A DNA stretch of 64,000 nucleotides from Lachnospiraceae bacterium (GTDB taxonomy: Bacteria; Bacillota; Clostridia; Lachnospirales; Lachnospiraceae), in NCBI GenBank assembly GCA_910575555.1, contig CAJTFX010000012.1, positions 63,020-127,019 of the forward strand, in the 5' to 3' direction. This document shows positions 56,872-64,000 of the stretch, one piece after another; position 1 is the first letter of the stretch, and every line of letters starts with the position of its first letter. The notes beneath the pieces are model-generated. The model was given only the letters and a program-made list of their open reading frames with translations. It made no database searches and was not told the DNA's origin. Both the position numbers and the translations under genes were made by a program.

Positions 56872-58179
56872 TTATTGATAAAAAAGCATTGCACTTATCG
56901 TAAACATTTTCTCACAATACTCATACTGTACCGTCCCCTGATATTTTTCTACTGCCGACAACACACTTCTCATTCCCCATCCATGAAGGTTTCTATCTTT
57001 CTTAGAAGTGTGTAATTTCCCATTCCGAATATCCGGTGAAGCTATGCTGCTGTTCGCAATTTTAATAATGATAAACTGATGAAGCCTCCTGATCGTCACT
57101 TGTATTTCCCGCGGTTCTCCTTCCGGCTGTTTCATACAGGCTTCGACAGCATTATCTAAAAGATTTGTAAGGATCGTGCAGAGGTCTACCGGATCAATCT
57201 TACAGTCCTTCGGATATTCTCCATGAATTTTCATGTGGATACGGTTATTCTCCGCTTTCTCCCTCTTCTGGCTTAAAATATAATCAATCGCCTCAATTCC
57301 TGTATAACGCTCATAGTCATATTTCATTCCATCTCCACTCAACTTTTTCAAATAGGCTTCTGCTTCCTCCACCCTATTTTCCTTTAAGTAGCTTTGCAGC
57401 AGTAGAAAATGATTTTTCATATCGTGATACAGTTTTGCATTGGTTTCATAAGATTCTTTTGCGGCTACATAATTCTGTTCCAGGATGGTGTTCTGTTGAA
57501 TCGTATAGGCTTTTTCCTTCTTTTCCTTCCGCATCTGCAGCCAGAGGTAGAGAACCATCATTGCAAAAATCAACATAATTCCCATGGTAAGTTGAAACCC
57601 ATTTAATTTAGCACTGTCTATTACTCCACTATGCAAAAACAAATAACAGTATCCCAGACTTCCAATACATACACAAATAATAGAGGTTGCAAAAGCTCCC
57701 CAAATCGGAATACTGCGCCTAATCCTTGTTATAACCGCATACGTTATCCCTGTAATGCCAAGCACCGAACATTCCGCTGCTGAAATTACACCCACTCGCT
57801 CTAACCCAAATGTGGATGTCCAGTCCATTGGTATGCTTATCCAGATTGTAGTTCTAACTAAAAGCGCGCTCATACTCAGCAATAGGGCAGTATATCCTAT
57901 TGTTATCATGAAAAGTTCAATTACTTTCCCCTTATAAAGAATGCAATTTCCTAATAGCAAAGCAAAAATCACATATAGACTGGTTATATAATTAGCCCGG
58001 AGGTCGAATAAATTCAGCAAAATAATTCCTGCCGCAATTAACCCTGCAATCAGCACCAAAAATAACCTATGATGCTTTTTGTCAAACTGTTTTTCCATAA
58101 TCGCCTGCGTCCACACAAGACCACATAACATCTCATTGACACTTGCCAGCCATTCTATGAAAATAAACACTCCCGTCAT
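56872..58179 (-). CDS. GHKL-domain sensor histidine kinase (AgrC/ComD-like)
   Basis: 435 aa from the ATG at 58179, which overlaps the regulator stop (ATGA). About six N-terminal TM helices (residues 1-215) are followed by a coiled coil, the phosphoacceptor region NAKLYHDMKNHFLLLQSYLKE and the GHKL ATPase (NLLDNAVEACMK; LHGWGMRSVLSAVEKY). This architecture is typical of peptide-sensing kinases. It is cotranscribed with the LytTR regulator. Confidence 0.9.
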   Translation of the reverse strand: MTGVFIFIEWLASVNEMLCGLVWTQAIMEKQFDKKHHRLFLVLIAGLIAAGIILLNLFDLRANYITSLYVIFALLLGNCILYKGKVIELFMITIGYTALLLSMSALLVRTTIWISIPMDWTSTFGLERVGVISAAECSVLGITGITYAVITRIRRSIPIWGAFATSIICVCIGSLGYCYLFLHSGVIDSAKLNGFQLTMGIMLIFAMMVLYLWLQMRKEKKEKAYTIQQNTILEQNYVAAKESYETNAKLYHDMKNHFLLLQSYLKENRVEEAEAYLKKLSGDGMKYDYERYTGIEAIDYILSQKREKAENNRIHMKIHGEYPKDCKIDPVDLCTILTNLLDNAVEACMKQPEGEPREIQVTIRRLHQFIIIKIANSSIASPDIRNGKLHTSKKDRNLHGWGMRSVLSAVEKYQGTVQYEYCEKMFTISAMLFYQ

Positions 58180-58892
58180 ATCTGTTTCCCCCAAAACGAC
58201 AACAGATTTTCTTTAAATTCGATCCAGTTTGTTTTATTGATCGTGACATTCTGCTGTTCCGGAAATAGTATTTTCCCTGTATCCATACCAACCACATTTG
58301 CCAGATTGATAATACAGCCTCTATCTGCAAAATAAAAATATTCCTGGCCTAATTCCTCAAAAACCTGTTTCAGTGGTTTACGGACTGATACCGTTCTTTC
58401 TCCTTCCAGATATAAAACAGAATACTTACCCTCTTTTAATACGTAAAAAATACTTCTATAAGGAATCTTTTCCAAATAGTTCTTGATCTCTATCATGTAG
58501 TATTCGTTCTTCTCTAAAGCATATAGCCTGTAGTAATCCTCCAACGCTAAAAACAATTTTTCATGGAGCAATGTTTTTTGAATATAACGAAACACTGAAT
58601 ACTCATAAGCGGTAATTGCATATTCCGGATGGGATGTTATGAAAATAATTTTTGCAGAAGGCATCCTTTCACAGATTTCTTTTGCAAGCTCCATCCCATG
58701 AATTTCCGGCATCTCAATGTCCAAAAGAAACAGGTCGTAAACTATCCCATCCTGCAAATCGTACTGCAAGTTTTCACTAGATTGATACGTGGTAATTTTA
58801 CTATCTATACAATTCAGCCTGAAAAATCTTCCGGCGATTTCTTCTATCTCCATCAGTATTTTTTCATCGTCACATATTGCCACTCGTAACAT
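58176..58892 (-). CDS. LytTR-family response regulator (AgrA-like)
   Basis: 238 aa. The receiver domain has acidic residues CDDE and phospho-acceptor D58 (LFLLDIEMPEIHG). The C-terminal LytTR DNA-binding domain (~130-238) includes RSIFYVLKEGKYSVLYLEGE and FYFADRGCIINLANV. It is the first gene of the operon, with a near-consensus promoter 35 bp upstream, and probably controls the peptide-ABC genes. Confidence 0.92.
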   Translation of the reverse strand: MLRVAICDDEKILMEIEEIAGRFFRLNCIDSKITTYQSSENLQYDLQDGIVYDLFLLDIEMPEIHGMELAKEICERMPSAKIIFITSHPEYAITAYEYSVFRYIQKTLLHEKLFLALEDYYRLYALEKNEYYMIEIKNYLEKIPYRSIFYVLKEGKYSVLYLEGERTVSVRKPLKQVFEELGQEYFYFADRGCIINLANVVGMDTGKILFPEQQNVTINKTNWIEFKENLLSFWGKQI

Positions 58893-58923
58893 CGGTACAC
58901 CTCATTTGCACATTATTCTTTTC

Positions 58924-58952
58924 ATTATACGGGTATCACTAGAATTTGTCGA
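58924..58952 (-). promoter_or_regulatory. Promoter of the LytTR/GHKL operon
   Basis: On the minus strand TCGACA, a 17-nt spacer and TATAAT (plus-strand 58924-58929 for the -10). It ends just before the inverted repeat of the decayed insertion sequence. Confidence 0.8.
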
Positions 58953-58965
58953 GAACCTTCTATAT

Positions 58966-59578
58966 TTTGAGTTTCCCCATTTTTTCCGACAACTGATTTC
59001 ATCACAAAAATAAGAAATGCAAAAACACGTTCCAAATGTTATAATGCTTTTGATGAAAAGCAGGCTGTGATGCAGGATTATCTTTTTCTTGTAAAACAGT
59101 GTGTCAAAGAAGATATTTCTTAAAATGCGGGAAGCGTTTTGTTATTCGCGCCAAAAAGAACCGGAATGTCATTTATAACGGAAAGACCTGTAACATCATG
59201 GATGTGGCGTTAAAATATAAAGGGGCTTACCGCATGGATTTTAAAGATAAAAGCGGTAAGAGTGTCTAGTGCAAAATGAGCTGCATACCTGTACGGCTCT
59301 GTGAATTTCCAGCCAAAGAACTGGTTCTGACGATCGTGTACGGTTTTGGAAACGTATTTTCCTGGAAGAATTAAAGGAATGTTCCAAACGTATTTATGGG
59401 GTTTCCAAATTTATTTTTTATGCATTAGGCTATGCGATAGAGCGCGTGCTTAGCATGAGTCGGACAGGTATAGGGGGCTTCCTTGCAAAAAAGTGAAATC
59501 ACAACAGCTGAATCTGTTTGAGCACTTTAAAATAGAGGATACTGGGATATTTGTACTCTAAAAATGGGGAAACTCAAA
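58966..59578 (+). mobile_element. Decayed DDE-transposase insertion sequence
   Basis: Perfect 19-bp terminal inverted repeats: TTTGAGTTTCCCCATTTTT at 58966-58984 and its complement at 59560-59578. Inside, a transposase remnant is readable in pieces from ~59125: FVIRAKKNRNVIYNGKTCNI, a stop at ~59267, CIPVRLCEFPAKELVLTIVY, then a frame change to FLEELKECSKRIYGVSKFIF. The N-terminal half is deleted. The family is uncertain (IS4-like DDE). Confidence 0.8.
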
Positions 59579-59644
59579 CATCTTCAATAATAAAAATTTT
59601 CTTTTCCATATACCTCTCCATGCATAGTTTGCAAGTAATTGTTC

Positions 59645-60085
59645 TCAAATAGTAAGCCATTGGATAAATGCTGTCTTATCTGTACTATTATAGCCCGCAT
59701 TTTTGTAGAAATCTAATACCTTTTGTTCTCTGCTTCCTGTCAGCAGCATCATTTTATAGCAGTTACATTGCTTTGCTGTCTGCCGTGCATATTCCAGGCA
59801 TTCTGATGCTAAGCCGCGTCCTCTGAAATCTGCATGGGTAACAACATTTTCTAAAAAAGCATATGGACGTATATTTCTCGTCAAATTAGGAATAATAACA
59901 CATACGCACGAAGAGACAATTTTTCCGGAGACCTCATTTACAATCAAGTGATGGTTTTCGTCCTCTAAAATCTGTTTCCATGCATGGGTCAAACAATCAG
60001 ACTGTTCAGGAACAGATTCTTCATGAAGATATAAATACAGTTCTAATATTTCTTTCAAGTCATCTTTTCTGGCTTCCCGTACCAT
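59645..60085 (-). CDS. GNAT-family N-acetyltransferase
   Basis: 146 aa from the ATG at 60085, which has AGGAGGT at the right distance; longer frames have none. The GNAT core is REARKDDLKEILELYLYLHE, with acetyl-CoA-binding VVTHADFRGRGLASECLEYA and CNCYKMMLLTGSREQKVLDFYKNAGY. The substrate is unknown. Confidence 0.9.
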   Translation of the reverse strand: MVREARKDDLKEILELYLYLHEESVPEQSDCLTHAWKQILEDENHHLIVNEVSGKIVSSCVCVIIPNLTRNIRPYAFLENVVTHADFRGRGLASECLEYARQTAKQCNCYKMMLLTGSREQKVLDFYKNAGYNSTDKTAFIQWLTI

Positions 60086-60442
60086 TTTTATTACCTCCTG
60101 CATACCATTGTACAGGTAAATTTCCCTGTTTGTTTTCATTCTTTAAAAGCCTGTTTGTCTGCATCCGCTTCCTTAAAATCCAGCTATACCTGATTTTTGC
60201 CTTGTTGGAAATAAGATTGCAGACTTATTTCGTAATCGACCAAATAATTATACAATAAAAAAAGTAGTTTTTATATCTTTTTAATGTAATCTTGTCATAA
60301 ATTATACCAATATATTGATGCGGTTTATTTTCGGAGGATAGAGACAAACTACGGACTGAGGCTAAGGAGTTCTATAGAGCCGTCATTCTTGATTGATACA
60401 AGATAAGAATAAAATTTTTGCTTTGTGAAAAAGAAATGTATC

Positions 60443-60471
60443 TTGTAATTAAAATTTGCATATGCTATAAT
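60443..60471 (+). promoter_or_regulatory. Strong promoter of the putative antitoxin RNA
   Basis: TTGTAA (60443-60448), 17-nt spacer, TATAAT (60466-60471) with extended -10 TGC. Nothing protein-coding follows; transcription would end at the hairpin at 60517-60554. Confidence 0.75.
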
Positions 60472-60477
60472 GCCATT

Positions 60478-60565
60478 AGGCAAAAAGTAATGATGAGTCC
60501 ATTTGGACGAAAGAACGAATCCCCCGACTGTAATGGCGTACAGTCGAGGGATTCTTCTTTTCTTT
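60478..60565 (+). ncRNA. Putative ~85-nt antisense RNA (type I antitoxin candidate)
   Basis: The RNA is bounded by the promoter at 60443-60471 and the terminator at 60517-60554. It contains a small GTCC-ATTT-GGAC hairpin before the terminator. It converges on the 32-aa toxin-like gene and overlaps the expected 3' end of its mRNA, as in the par/fst arrangement. Confidence 0.6.
60517..60565. terminator. Bidirectional terminator of the toxin-antitoxin-like locus
   Basis: A 16-position stem with one C-A mismatch (60517-60532 against 60539-60554) around the loop ATGGCG, followed on the plus strand by TTCTTTTCTTTTT. On the minus strand the T tract is weaker. Confidence 0.8.
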
Positions 60566-60590
60566 TTATAGTGGCAAAACACCCACCAGG

Positions 60591-60689
60591 CTATCTGCTG
60601 TCCTTATCATGCCTGTCTAGCCATTTGCTGATGAGGTGGCAAACCACACCTGCTGCGACAGTCACTAGAAAAGTAATGATGATTTCCAT
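60591..60689 (-). CDS. 32-aa membrane peptide, type I toxin-like
   Basis: MEIIITFLVTVAAGVVCHLI then SKWLDRHDKDSR: one TM helix followed by a charged tail with the KWLDR segment seen in small Fst/Ldr-type toxins. A very strong GGGAGGAGG site lies 6 nt before the ATG. A promoter with perfect TATAAT (plus 60736-60741, minus-strand reading) gives a ~40-nt leader. A convergent small RNA shares its terminator. Confidence 0.7.
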   Translation of the reverse strand: MEIIITFLVTVAAGVVCHLISKWLDRHDKDSR

Positions 60690-61078
60690 TTGAACACCTC
60701 CTCCCGTTGCTGGGTGTAGGTTGGACAACATAGGAATTATAACATATCAATTGATATTCTTCTATCTTTTTCTTAAAAGACATTACAATCAGGATTGTGG
60801 TTATCACAATCCGATTTTACAGGGGAAAAAGAAATAGCCGCCACTACTGCTAATAGTGACGGCTTACCTCATATGAGGTTATAGCTTTGTTGTTTGAGGG
60901 GTAGAGCCGCTTCTATGGCTTTCCCTTTTTCTATGCTTAATATAGCATATTTGGCAGTAGGATTCAAGAGTCAAACATATGTTTTTTGTGGGGACAAGGT
61001 AGATAAAAAATAAGCAAATAAACAACTTTATATTCAGAGTATAATGACTCTCATTGAATCTTTATTTGCTGCGGCAGT
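60690..61078. other. Structured intergenic region with an oriT-like hairpin
   Basis: It holds the toxin promoter (-10 at 60736-60741), a GGATTGTG/CACAATCC hairpin (60792-60812) related to the third hairpin of the candidate oriT at 12700-12720, an imperfect stem AGCCG..CGGCT (60827-60866), CCTCATATGAGG near 60868, and an AGCAAATAAA/TTTATTTGCT dyad (61013-61070). No gene is seen. Confidence 0.55.
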
Positions 61079-61107
61079 TTGACTATCCATCCCCGGGAGA
61101 GTATAAT
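61079..61107 (+). promoter_or_regulatory. Promoter of the DUF2200-DUF1801-regulator genes
   Basis: TTGACT (61079-61084), 17-nt spacer, TATAAT (61102-61107). It lies 120 bp before the DUF2200 start. Confidence 0.75.
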
Positions 61108-61131
61108 ATTACTAATTATTTGAAAATCTGA

Positions 61132-61212
61132 GACAGTTTGGCAAAAGAAAAACTCCATGAAATCCAGAGAGAAGAAAACAATATCAGTAAGAAACTACAG
61201 AGGGTAACATAA
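61132..61212 (+). pseudogene. C-terminal helical fragment of a lost gene
   Basis: In-frame DSLAKEKLHEIQREENNI then SKKLQRVT and a stop, directly before DUF2200. It looks like the coiled-coil tail of a regulator (for example MerR type), preceded by stop codons. The rest is absent. Confidence 0.3.
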
Positions 61213-61226
61213 AGGAGAAGAATGAC

Positions 61227-61577
61227 ATGAACAATGAAAAAGTGTATGCAATGAGTTTTGCAAAAATATATCCGCTGTTAGTTGCAAAGGCGGAAAAGAA
61301 GGGACGGACTTTAGAAGAAGTAAATGAAGTGATCTGCTGGATGACCGGGTATAGTACAAAAGAAATAAAAGACGCCGCAGATCATTCCGTCACTTATGGA
61401 GACTTTTTCCGAAATGCGCCGGCGCTGAATCCAAACAGGAAATTAATCAAAGGAACCGTTTGCGGGGTACGTGTAGAAACCATTCAGGAGCCGTTGATGC
61501 AGGAGATCCGATATCTGGATAAACTGGTGGATGAATTGGCTAAAGGAAAATCCATGGATAAAATTTTACGAAACTAA
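61227..61577 (+). CDS. DUF2200 family protein
   Basis: 116 aa; AAAGGAGAAG precedes the ATG. The family signature is [35 protein letters not shown] and [25 protein letters not shown], covering the whole protein. Cytoplasmic; function unknown. It is the first gene of a likely operon with the DUF1801 protein and response regulator. Confidence 0.9.
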   Translation: MNNEKVYAMSFAKIYPLLVAKAEKKGRTLEEVNEVICWMTGYSTKEIKDAADHSVTYGDFFRNAPALNPNRKLIKGTVCGVRVETIQEPLMQEIRYLDKLVDELAKGKSMDKILRN

Positions 61578-61668
61578 CGAGGAAAAAACACAGATCAAAT
61601 CCGGTACAGAGGAACTAATCAAAATAATTGCTTTAATTGTTATTAATTTTCAGATGGGAGGTAAAAAA

Positions 61669-62103
61669 ATGTGGAAGTGTCCAAAGTGCGGCCGTACATT
61701 TAAGAATACCAATCAGGATCACTATTGCGGCGAAGCCCCTAAAACCATTGGGGAATATATGGAGCGTCAGACAGAACAGGCACAGCCTTATCTGAGACAG
61801 GTAAATGAGGCAATAAAATCTGCAATTCCAGACGCAGCAGAAAAAATATCATGGAGTATGCCGACTTACTGGCAAAAACGCAATCTGATCCAGTTTGCGG
61901 CTTTCAAAAAGCATATAGGGCTGTATCCCGGCCCTGAAGCGGTGAAAGCATTTGAAGAAAAGCTGAAAGGTTATAAGACAAGCAAAGGGGCCATACAGCT
62001 TCCTTATGATAAACCGCTTCCCCTTGAATTGATCGGAGAGATTGCAAAATGGTGTGAAAAGGAGAATGCCCGGTACTATGAACGAAAAGATTCTGATTGT
62101 TGA
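61669..62103 (+). CDS. DUF1801-domain protein with N-terminal zinc ribbon
   Basis: 144 aa from the ATG at 61669 with GGGAGGT upstream. The N-terminus MWKCPKCGRTFKNTNQDHYC is a CxxC zinc-ribbon-like segment. From ~30 the YdhG/DUF1801 fold follows (IKSAIPDAAEKISWSMPTYW; FAAFKKHIGLYPGPEAV). DUF1801 proteins are frataxin-like in fold. The stop overlaps the start of the response regulator by 26 nt. Confidence 0.88.
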   Translation: MWKCPKCGRTFKNTNQDHYCGEAPKTIGEYMERQTEQAQPYLRQVNEAIKSAIPDAAEKISWSMPTYWQKRNLIQFAAFKKHIGLYPGPEAVKAFEEKLKGYKTSKGAIQLPYDKPLPLELIGEIAKWCEKENARYYERKDSDC

Positions 62104-62785
62104 TGATGAAGAGGAAATAGCAGATTTACTGGAGCTTTATCTGAAAAGCGACGGTTATAACGTATATAAGTTTTATAACGGGATGGACGCCCTGCAATGT
62201 GCAGAGTCAGAAAAAATGGATCTGGCAGTCTTAGACGTGATGCTTCCGGATGTAGATGGGTTTCAAATCTGCAAAAAGATCCGGGAACAGCATTTCTATC
62301 CGATCATTATGCTGACTGCAAAGACAGAAGATATTGATAAGATCAAGGGTCTTACCATCGGCGCGGATGATTACATCACTAAACCATTCAACCCTCTGGA
62401 AGTTACCGCCAGGATAAAGACACAGCTTCGCCGTTATGTCCAATATAATCATGCCGCAGGGATGGAACAAAAAAATGCGCCGGTGATGGAATATGATATT
62501 AATGGTTTAATCATCAACAAGAATACCCATAAATGTTCACTGTATGGAAAAGAAGTTACATTAACTCCCATAGAATTTTCGGTGCTCTGGTATCTTTGCC
62601 AGAACAGGGGAAAAGTGATTTCTTCTGAAGAACTGTTTGAGAAAGTATGGGGTGAGAAATTTCTGGATAACAATAATACGGTTATGGCTCATATCGGCAG
62701 GATCAGGGAAAAGCTGAAAGAACCTGCCAGAAACCCTAAATTTATCAAAACAGTATGGGGAGTGGGATATACCATTGGAGAATAA
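62078..62785 (+). CDS. OmpR-family response regulator (VanR-like), orphaned
   Basis: 235 aa from the ATG at 62078; an ATG four codons earlier (62066) is nearer the AAAGGAG site. Receiver: ILIVDDEEEIADLLELYLKS, D53 in LAVLDVMLPDVDG, Lys in GADDYITKPFNP. Winged helix: LTPIEFSVLWYLCQNRGKVI and ending TVWGVGYTIGE. Similar to VanR-type regulators. The kinase gene expected next is reduced to ~20 codons, so it has no adjacent partner. Confidence 0.92.
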   Translation: MNEKILIVDDEEEIADLLELYLKSDGYNVYKFYNGMDALQCAESEKMDLAVLDVMLPDVDGFQICKKIREQHFYPIIMLTAKTEDIDKIKGLTIGADDYITKPFNPLEVTARIKTQLRRYVQYNHAAGMEQKNAPVMEYDINGLIINKNTHKCSLYGKEVTLTPIEFSVLWYLCQNRGKVISSEELFEKVWGEKFLDNNNTVMAHIGRIREKLKEPARNPKFIKTVWGVGYTIGE

Positions 62786-62834
62786 AAAGCTTCATCGCAG
62801 GGATGAACTTTTATGGAAAATGGGAAAGCTGTAA
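62775..62834 (+). pseudogene. Remnant start of a sensor histidine kinase gene
   Basis: A TTG overlapping the regulator's 3' end opens 19 codons (ENKKLHRRDELLWKMGKL) then TAA. The position and overlap match the kinase start in VanR/VanS-type operons, but no membrane or kinase domains follow. A 73-bp palindromic element begins 17 bp later. Confidence 0.45.
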
Positions 62835-62850
62835 AAGAAACAAAGGAAAT

Positions 62851-62923
62851 TATTACTCCGGTGGTTAAATGTCGACGAGATTTAAGCAAGTAAAAACGTC
62901 GATATTTAACCGCCGGAATAATA
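62851..62923. repeat. 73-bp palindromic MITE-like element, copy 2 (internally deleted)
   Basis: The 27-bp ends match copy 1 (50077-50261). Read on the minus strand it equals copy 1 up to TTTTTACTTGCTTAAAT, skips ~112 bp and resumes at TCGTCGACATTTAACC. Orientation is opposite to copy 1. Confidence 0.75.
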
Positions 62924-63005
62924 ACTTAAACCAATTTCTTTTTAGTACAAGTGCACAAAATATCATTCATAAATTTGCCAGATATGCTGAAAAATAATAT
63001 AACAC

Positions 63006-63034
63006 TTGCAAAAAAGAACCGGGCAGGCTATAAT
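63006..63034 (+). promoter_or_regulatory. Promoter of the LacI-type regulator
   Basis: TTGCAA (63006-63011), 17-nt spacer, TATAAT (63029-63034), 31 bp before the GTG start. Confidence 0.75.
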
Positions 63035-63065
63035 GACAACGTAAGACAAAGGGAAGTGAGAGTAA

Positions 63066-64000
63066 GTGGGGAATGTAACAATCGTTGATATTGCAAAATC
63101 CTGCGGCGTATCAATTAAGTCAGTATCCAGAGTGTTGAATAACAGCCCGAATGTCAGTGAAGCCATGAGGGAAAAGGTCATGAGCACCATCAAAGAGCAA
63201 GGATATCAGGTAAATATGCTTGCCCGGGGCCTGAAGGGAAGCCGCACCAATATTATTGTAGTATTTGCGGAGCGTCACCATGAAGAACACTTGAGCATCT
63301 GGCATACCATTATGCTGAAATATTTGTTTACTTATGCCAAGAAGCGTTCCATGAAAATTGTCCTTTCGCCTTCAAGCAGCGAACGGTTTGAAGGAGACGA
63401 GACAGACGGATTCTATCTGATTGCAAGCGGAATTGCGGACGGTGCGATTTTACTGGAAAACATTCGTAAAGATCCCCGGGTAGATTATTTTGAAAGCCGG
63501 AATATTCCATATGTGGTATTTGGAGAACCGGAGAATCCCCATGTGCCGTCAGTCAGTCTGGACAACTTTGACGTAGGGTATAAGGGTGGTCTGTATCTGG
63601 CAGAAAAAGGACTGGATCAGATTGCAATGCTGATTGGAGAGAAGAAATACCTGTCTACTCAGAACCGTGTGAAGGGCTTTATGGCCGCTATGGAAGAAAA
63701 ACAGACGGATAATTATATATTCACAGGAATTGATACCTTAGAGAAAGCTTATCATAAGGCAAAAGAGATTTTAGAAATTTACGATATTAAGGCGTTTTTT
63801 GTATCCGGAGATGAAAGGGCATTGGGAGTATACCGTGCCATTTATGAAAAGGGCCTGTCTATTCCGAAAGATATTGCAGTACTGGGAATTGACAATATCG
63901 CGTTGGGAGAATATTATTATCCGCCCATATCCACGATAGAACAGGATTTTGAGATTTTGGCAAAGGGATGCATTGATTATGTTATTAACCGGATTGGCCG
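63066..64000 (+). CDS. LacI/GalR-family transcriptional regulator (3' end beyond window)
   Basis: 311 codons visible from a GTG at 63066. The N-terminal HTH is VTIVDIAKSCGVSIKSVSRV followed by the hinge-region VNMLARGLKGSRTNIIVV. The periplasmic-binding-protein-like sensor domain follows (GAILLENIRKD; PYVVFGEPENPHVPSVSLDN; AFFVSGDERALGVYRAI; VLGIDNIALGEYYYPPISTI). The ligand is probably a sugar, by family. The stop lies outside the window. Confidence 0.93.
   Translation, partial: MGNVTIVDIAKSCGVSIKSVSRVLNNSPNVSEAMREKVMSTIKEQGYQVNMLARGLKGSRTNIIVVFAERHHEEHLSIWHTIMLKYLFTYAKKRSMKIVLSPSSSERFEGDETDGFYLIASGIADGAILLENIRKDPRVDYFESRNIPYVVFGEPENPHVPSVSLDNFDVGYKGGLYLAEKGLDQIAMLIGEKKYLSTQNRVKGFMAAMEEKQTDNYIFTGIDTLEKAYHKAKEILEIYDIKAFFVSGDERALGVYRAIYEKGLSIPKDIAVLGIDNIALGEYYYPPISTIEQDFEILAKGCIDYVINRIG

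Noticed and set aside
60349-60582. 77-codon minus-strand frame opposite the small RNA
   Set aside because: Overlaps a consensus promoter and terminator on the other strand, and its translation has no domain or ribosome site.

Overview
This window looks like the replication-origin region of a Gram-positive gut Clostridia chromosome, most likely a Lachnospiraceae member. The gene order is gyrA-gyrB-recF-yaaA-dnaN-dnaA // oriC // rpmH-rnpA-yidD-yidC-jag-mnmE-mnmG-rsmG-(parS)-parA-parB. Further pointers are AT-rich intergenic DNA, strong AGGAGG ribosome sites, DUF4446 and DUF3881 proteins, a class B sortase and Tn4451-type mobile genes. The genus cannot be fixed from the sequence. Genes point away from about 30.3 kb on both sides, as expected for leading-strand coding around oriC.

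Layout. 0-8.7 kb: ordinary chromosomal genes (partial AraC/GyrI-type regulator, TelA-XpaC pair, ABC-class ATPase, sortase B, an AAA-ATPase/PD-(D/E)XK protein, and a PocR-domain MCP-like sensor). 8.746-20.755 kb: a complete-looking 12-kb integrative mobilizable element. It has a large serine recombinase, TnpW, relaxase, MobC, a sigma-like factor, TnpV, a Cys-rich KTR protein and a cargo of ABC exporter plus two-component system. It is inserted at a GA dinucleotide in the last codon of the MCP-like gene. 21.3-30.1 kb: gyrase and replication-initiation genes on the minus strand. 30.1-30.5 kb: oriC with a DnaA-box cluster. 30.5-45.2 kb: rpmH through rsmG, an alpha/beta hydrolase, a DegS/DegU-like two-component pair, two perfect parS sites, parAB, DUF4446, an HD-GYP-like protein, DUF3881 and tRNA-Arg(CCU).

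45.2-64 kb is an accessory region immediately after the tRNA gene. It is a mosaic of broken genes (nitroreductase without its start, XRE-MerR fusion, AraC fragments, truncated radical-SAM gene, sigma-factor fragment, IS3 orfA, decayed DDE transposase, broken sensor kinase) mixed with intact modules. The intact modules are HxlR plus radical SAM, TipAS-type MerR plus drug-type ABC exporter, a LytTR/GHKL two-component system with a 26-aa membrane peptide and ABC exporter, a GNAT enzyme, DUF2200-DUF1801-VanR-like response regulator, and a LacI-type regulator running off the right edge.

The most unusual signals are four findings. (1) Four 51-nt tandem units precede two radical-SAM genes; each has a constant half and a hairpin whose stem sequence changes while pairing is kept. 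(2) A convergent small-toxin/antisense-RNA locus of the par/fst type sits at 60.5-60.7 kb beside an oriT-like hairpin shared with the 12-kb element. (3) The exact insertion of the element can be reconstructed. (4) A 185-bp palindromic element has a 73-bp internally deleted relative 12.6 kb away in the opposite orientation.
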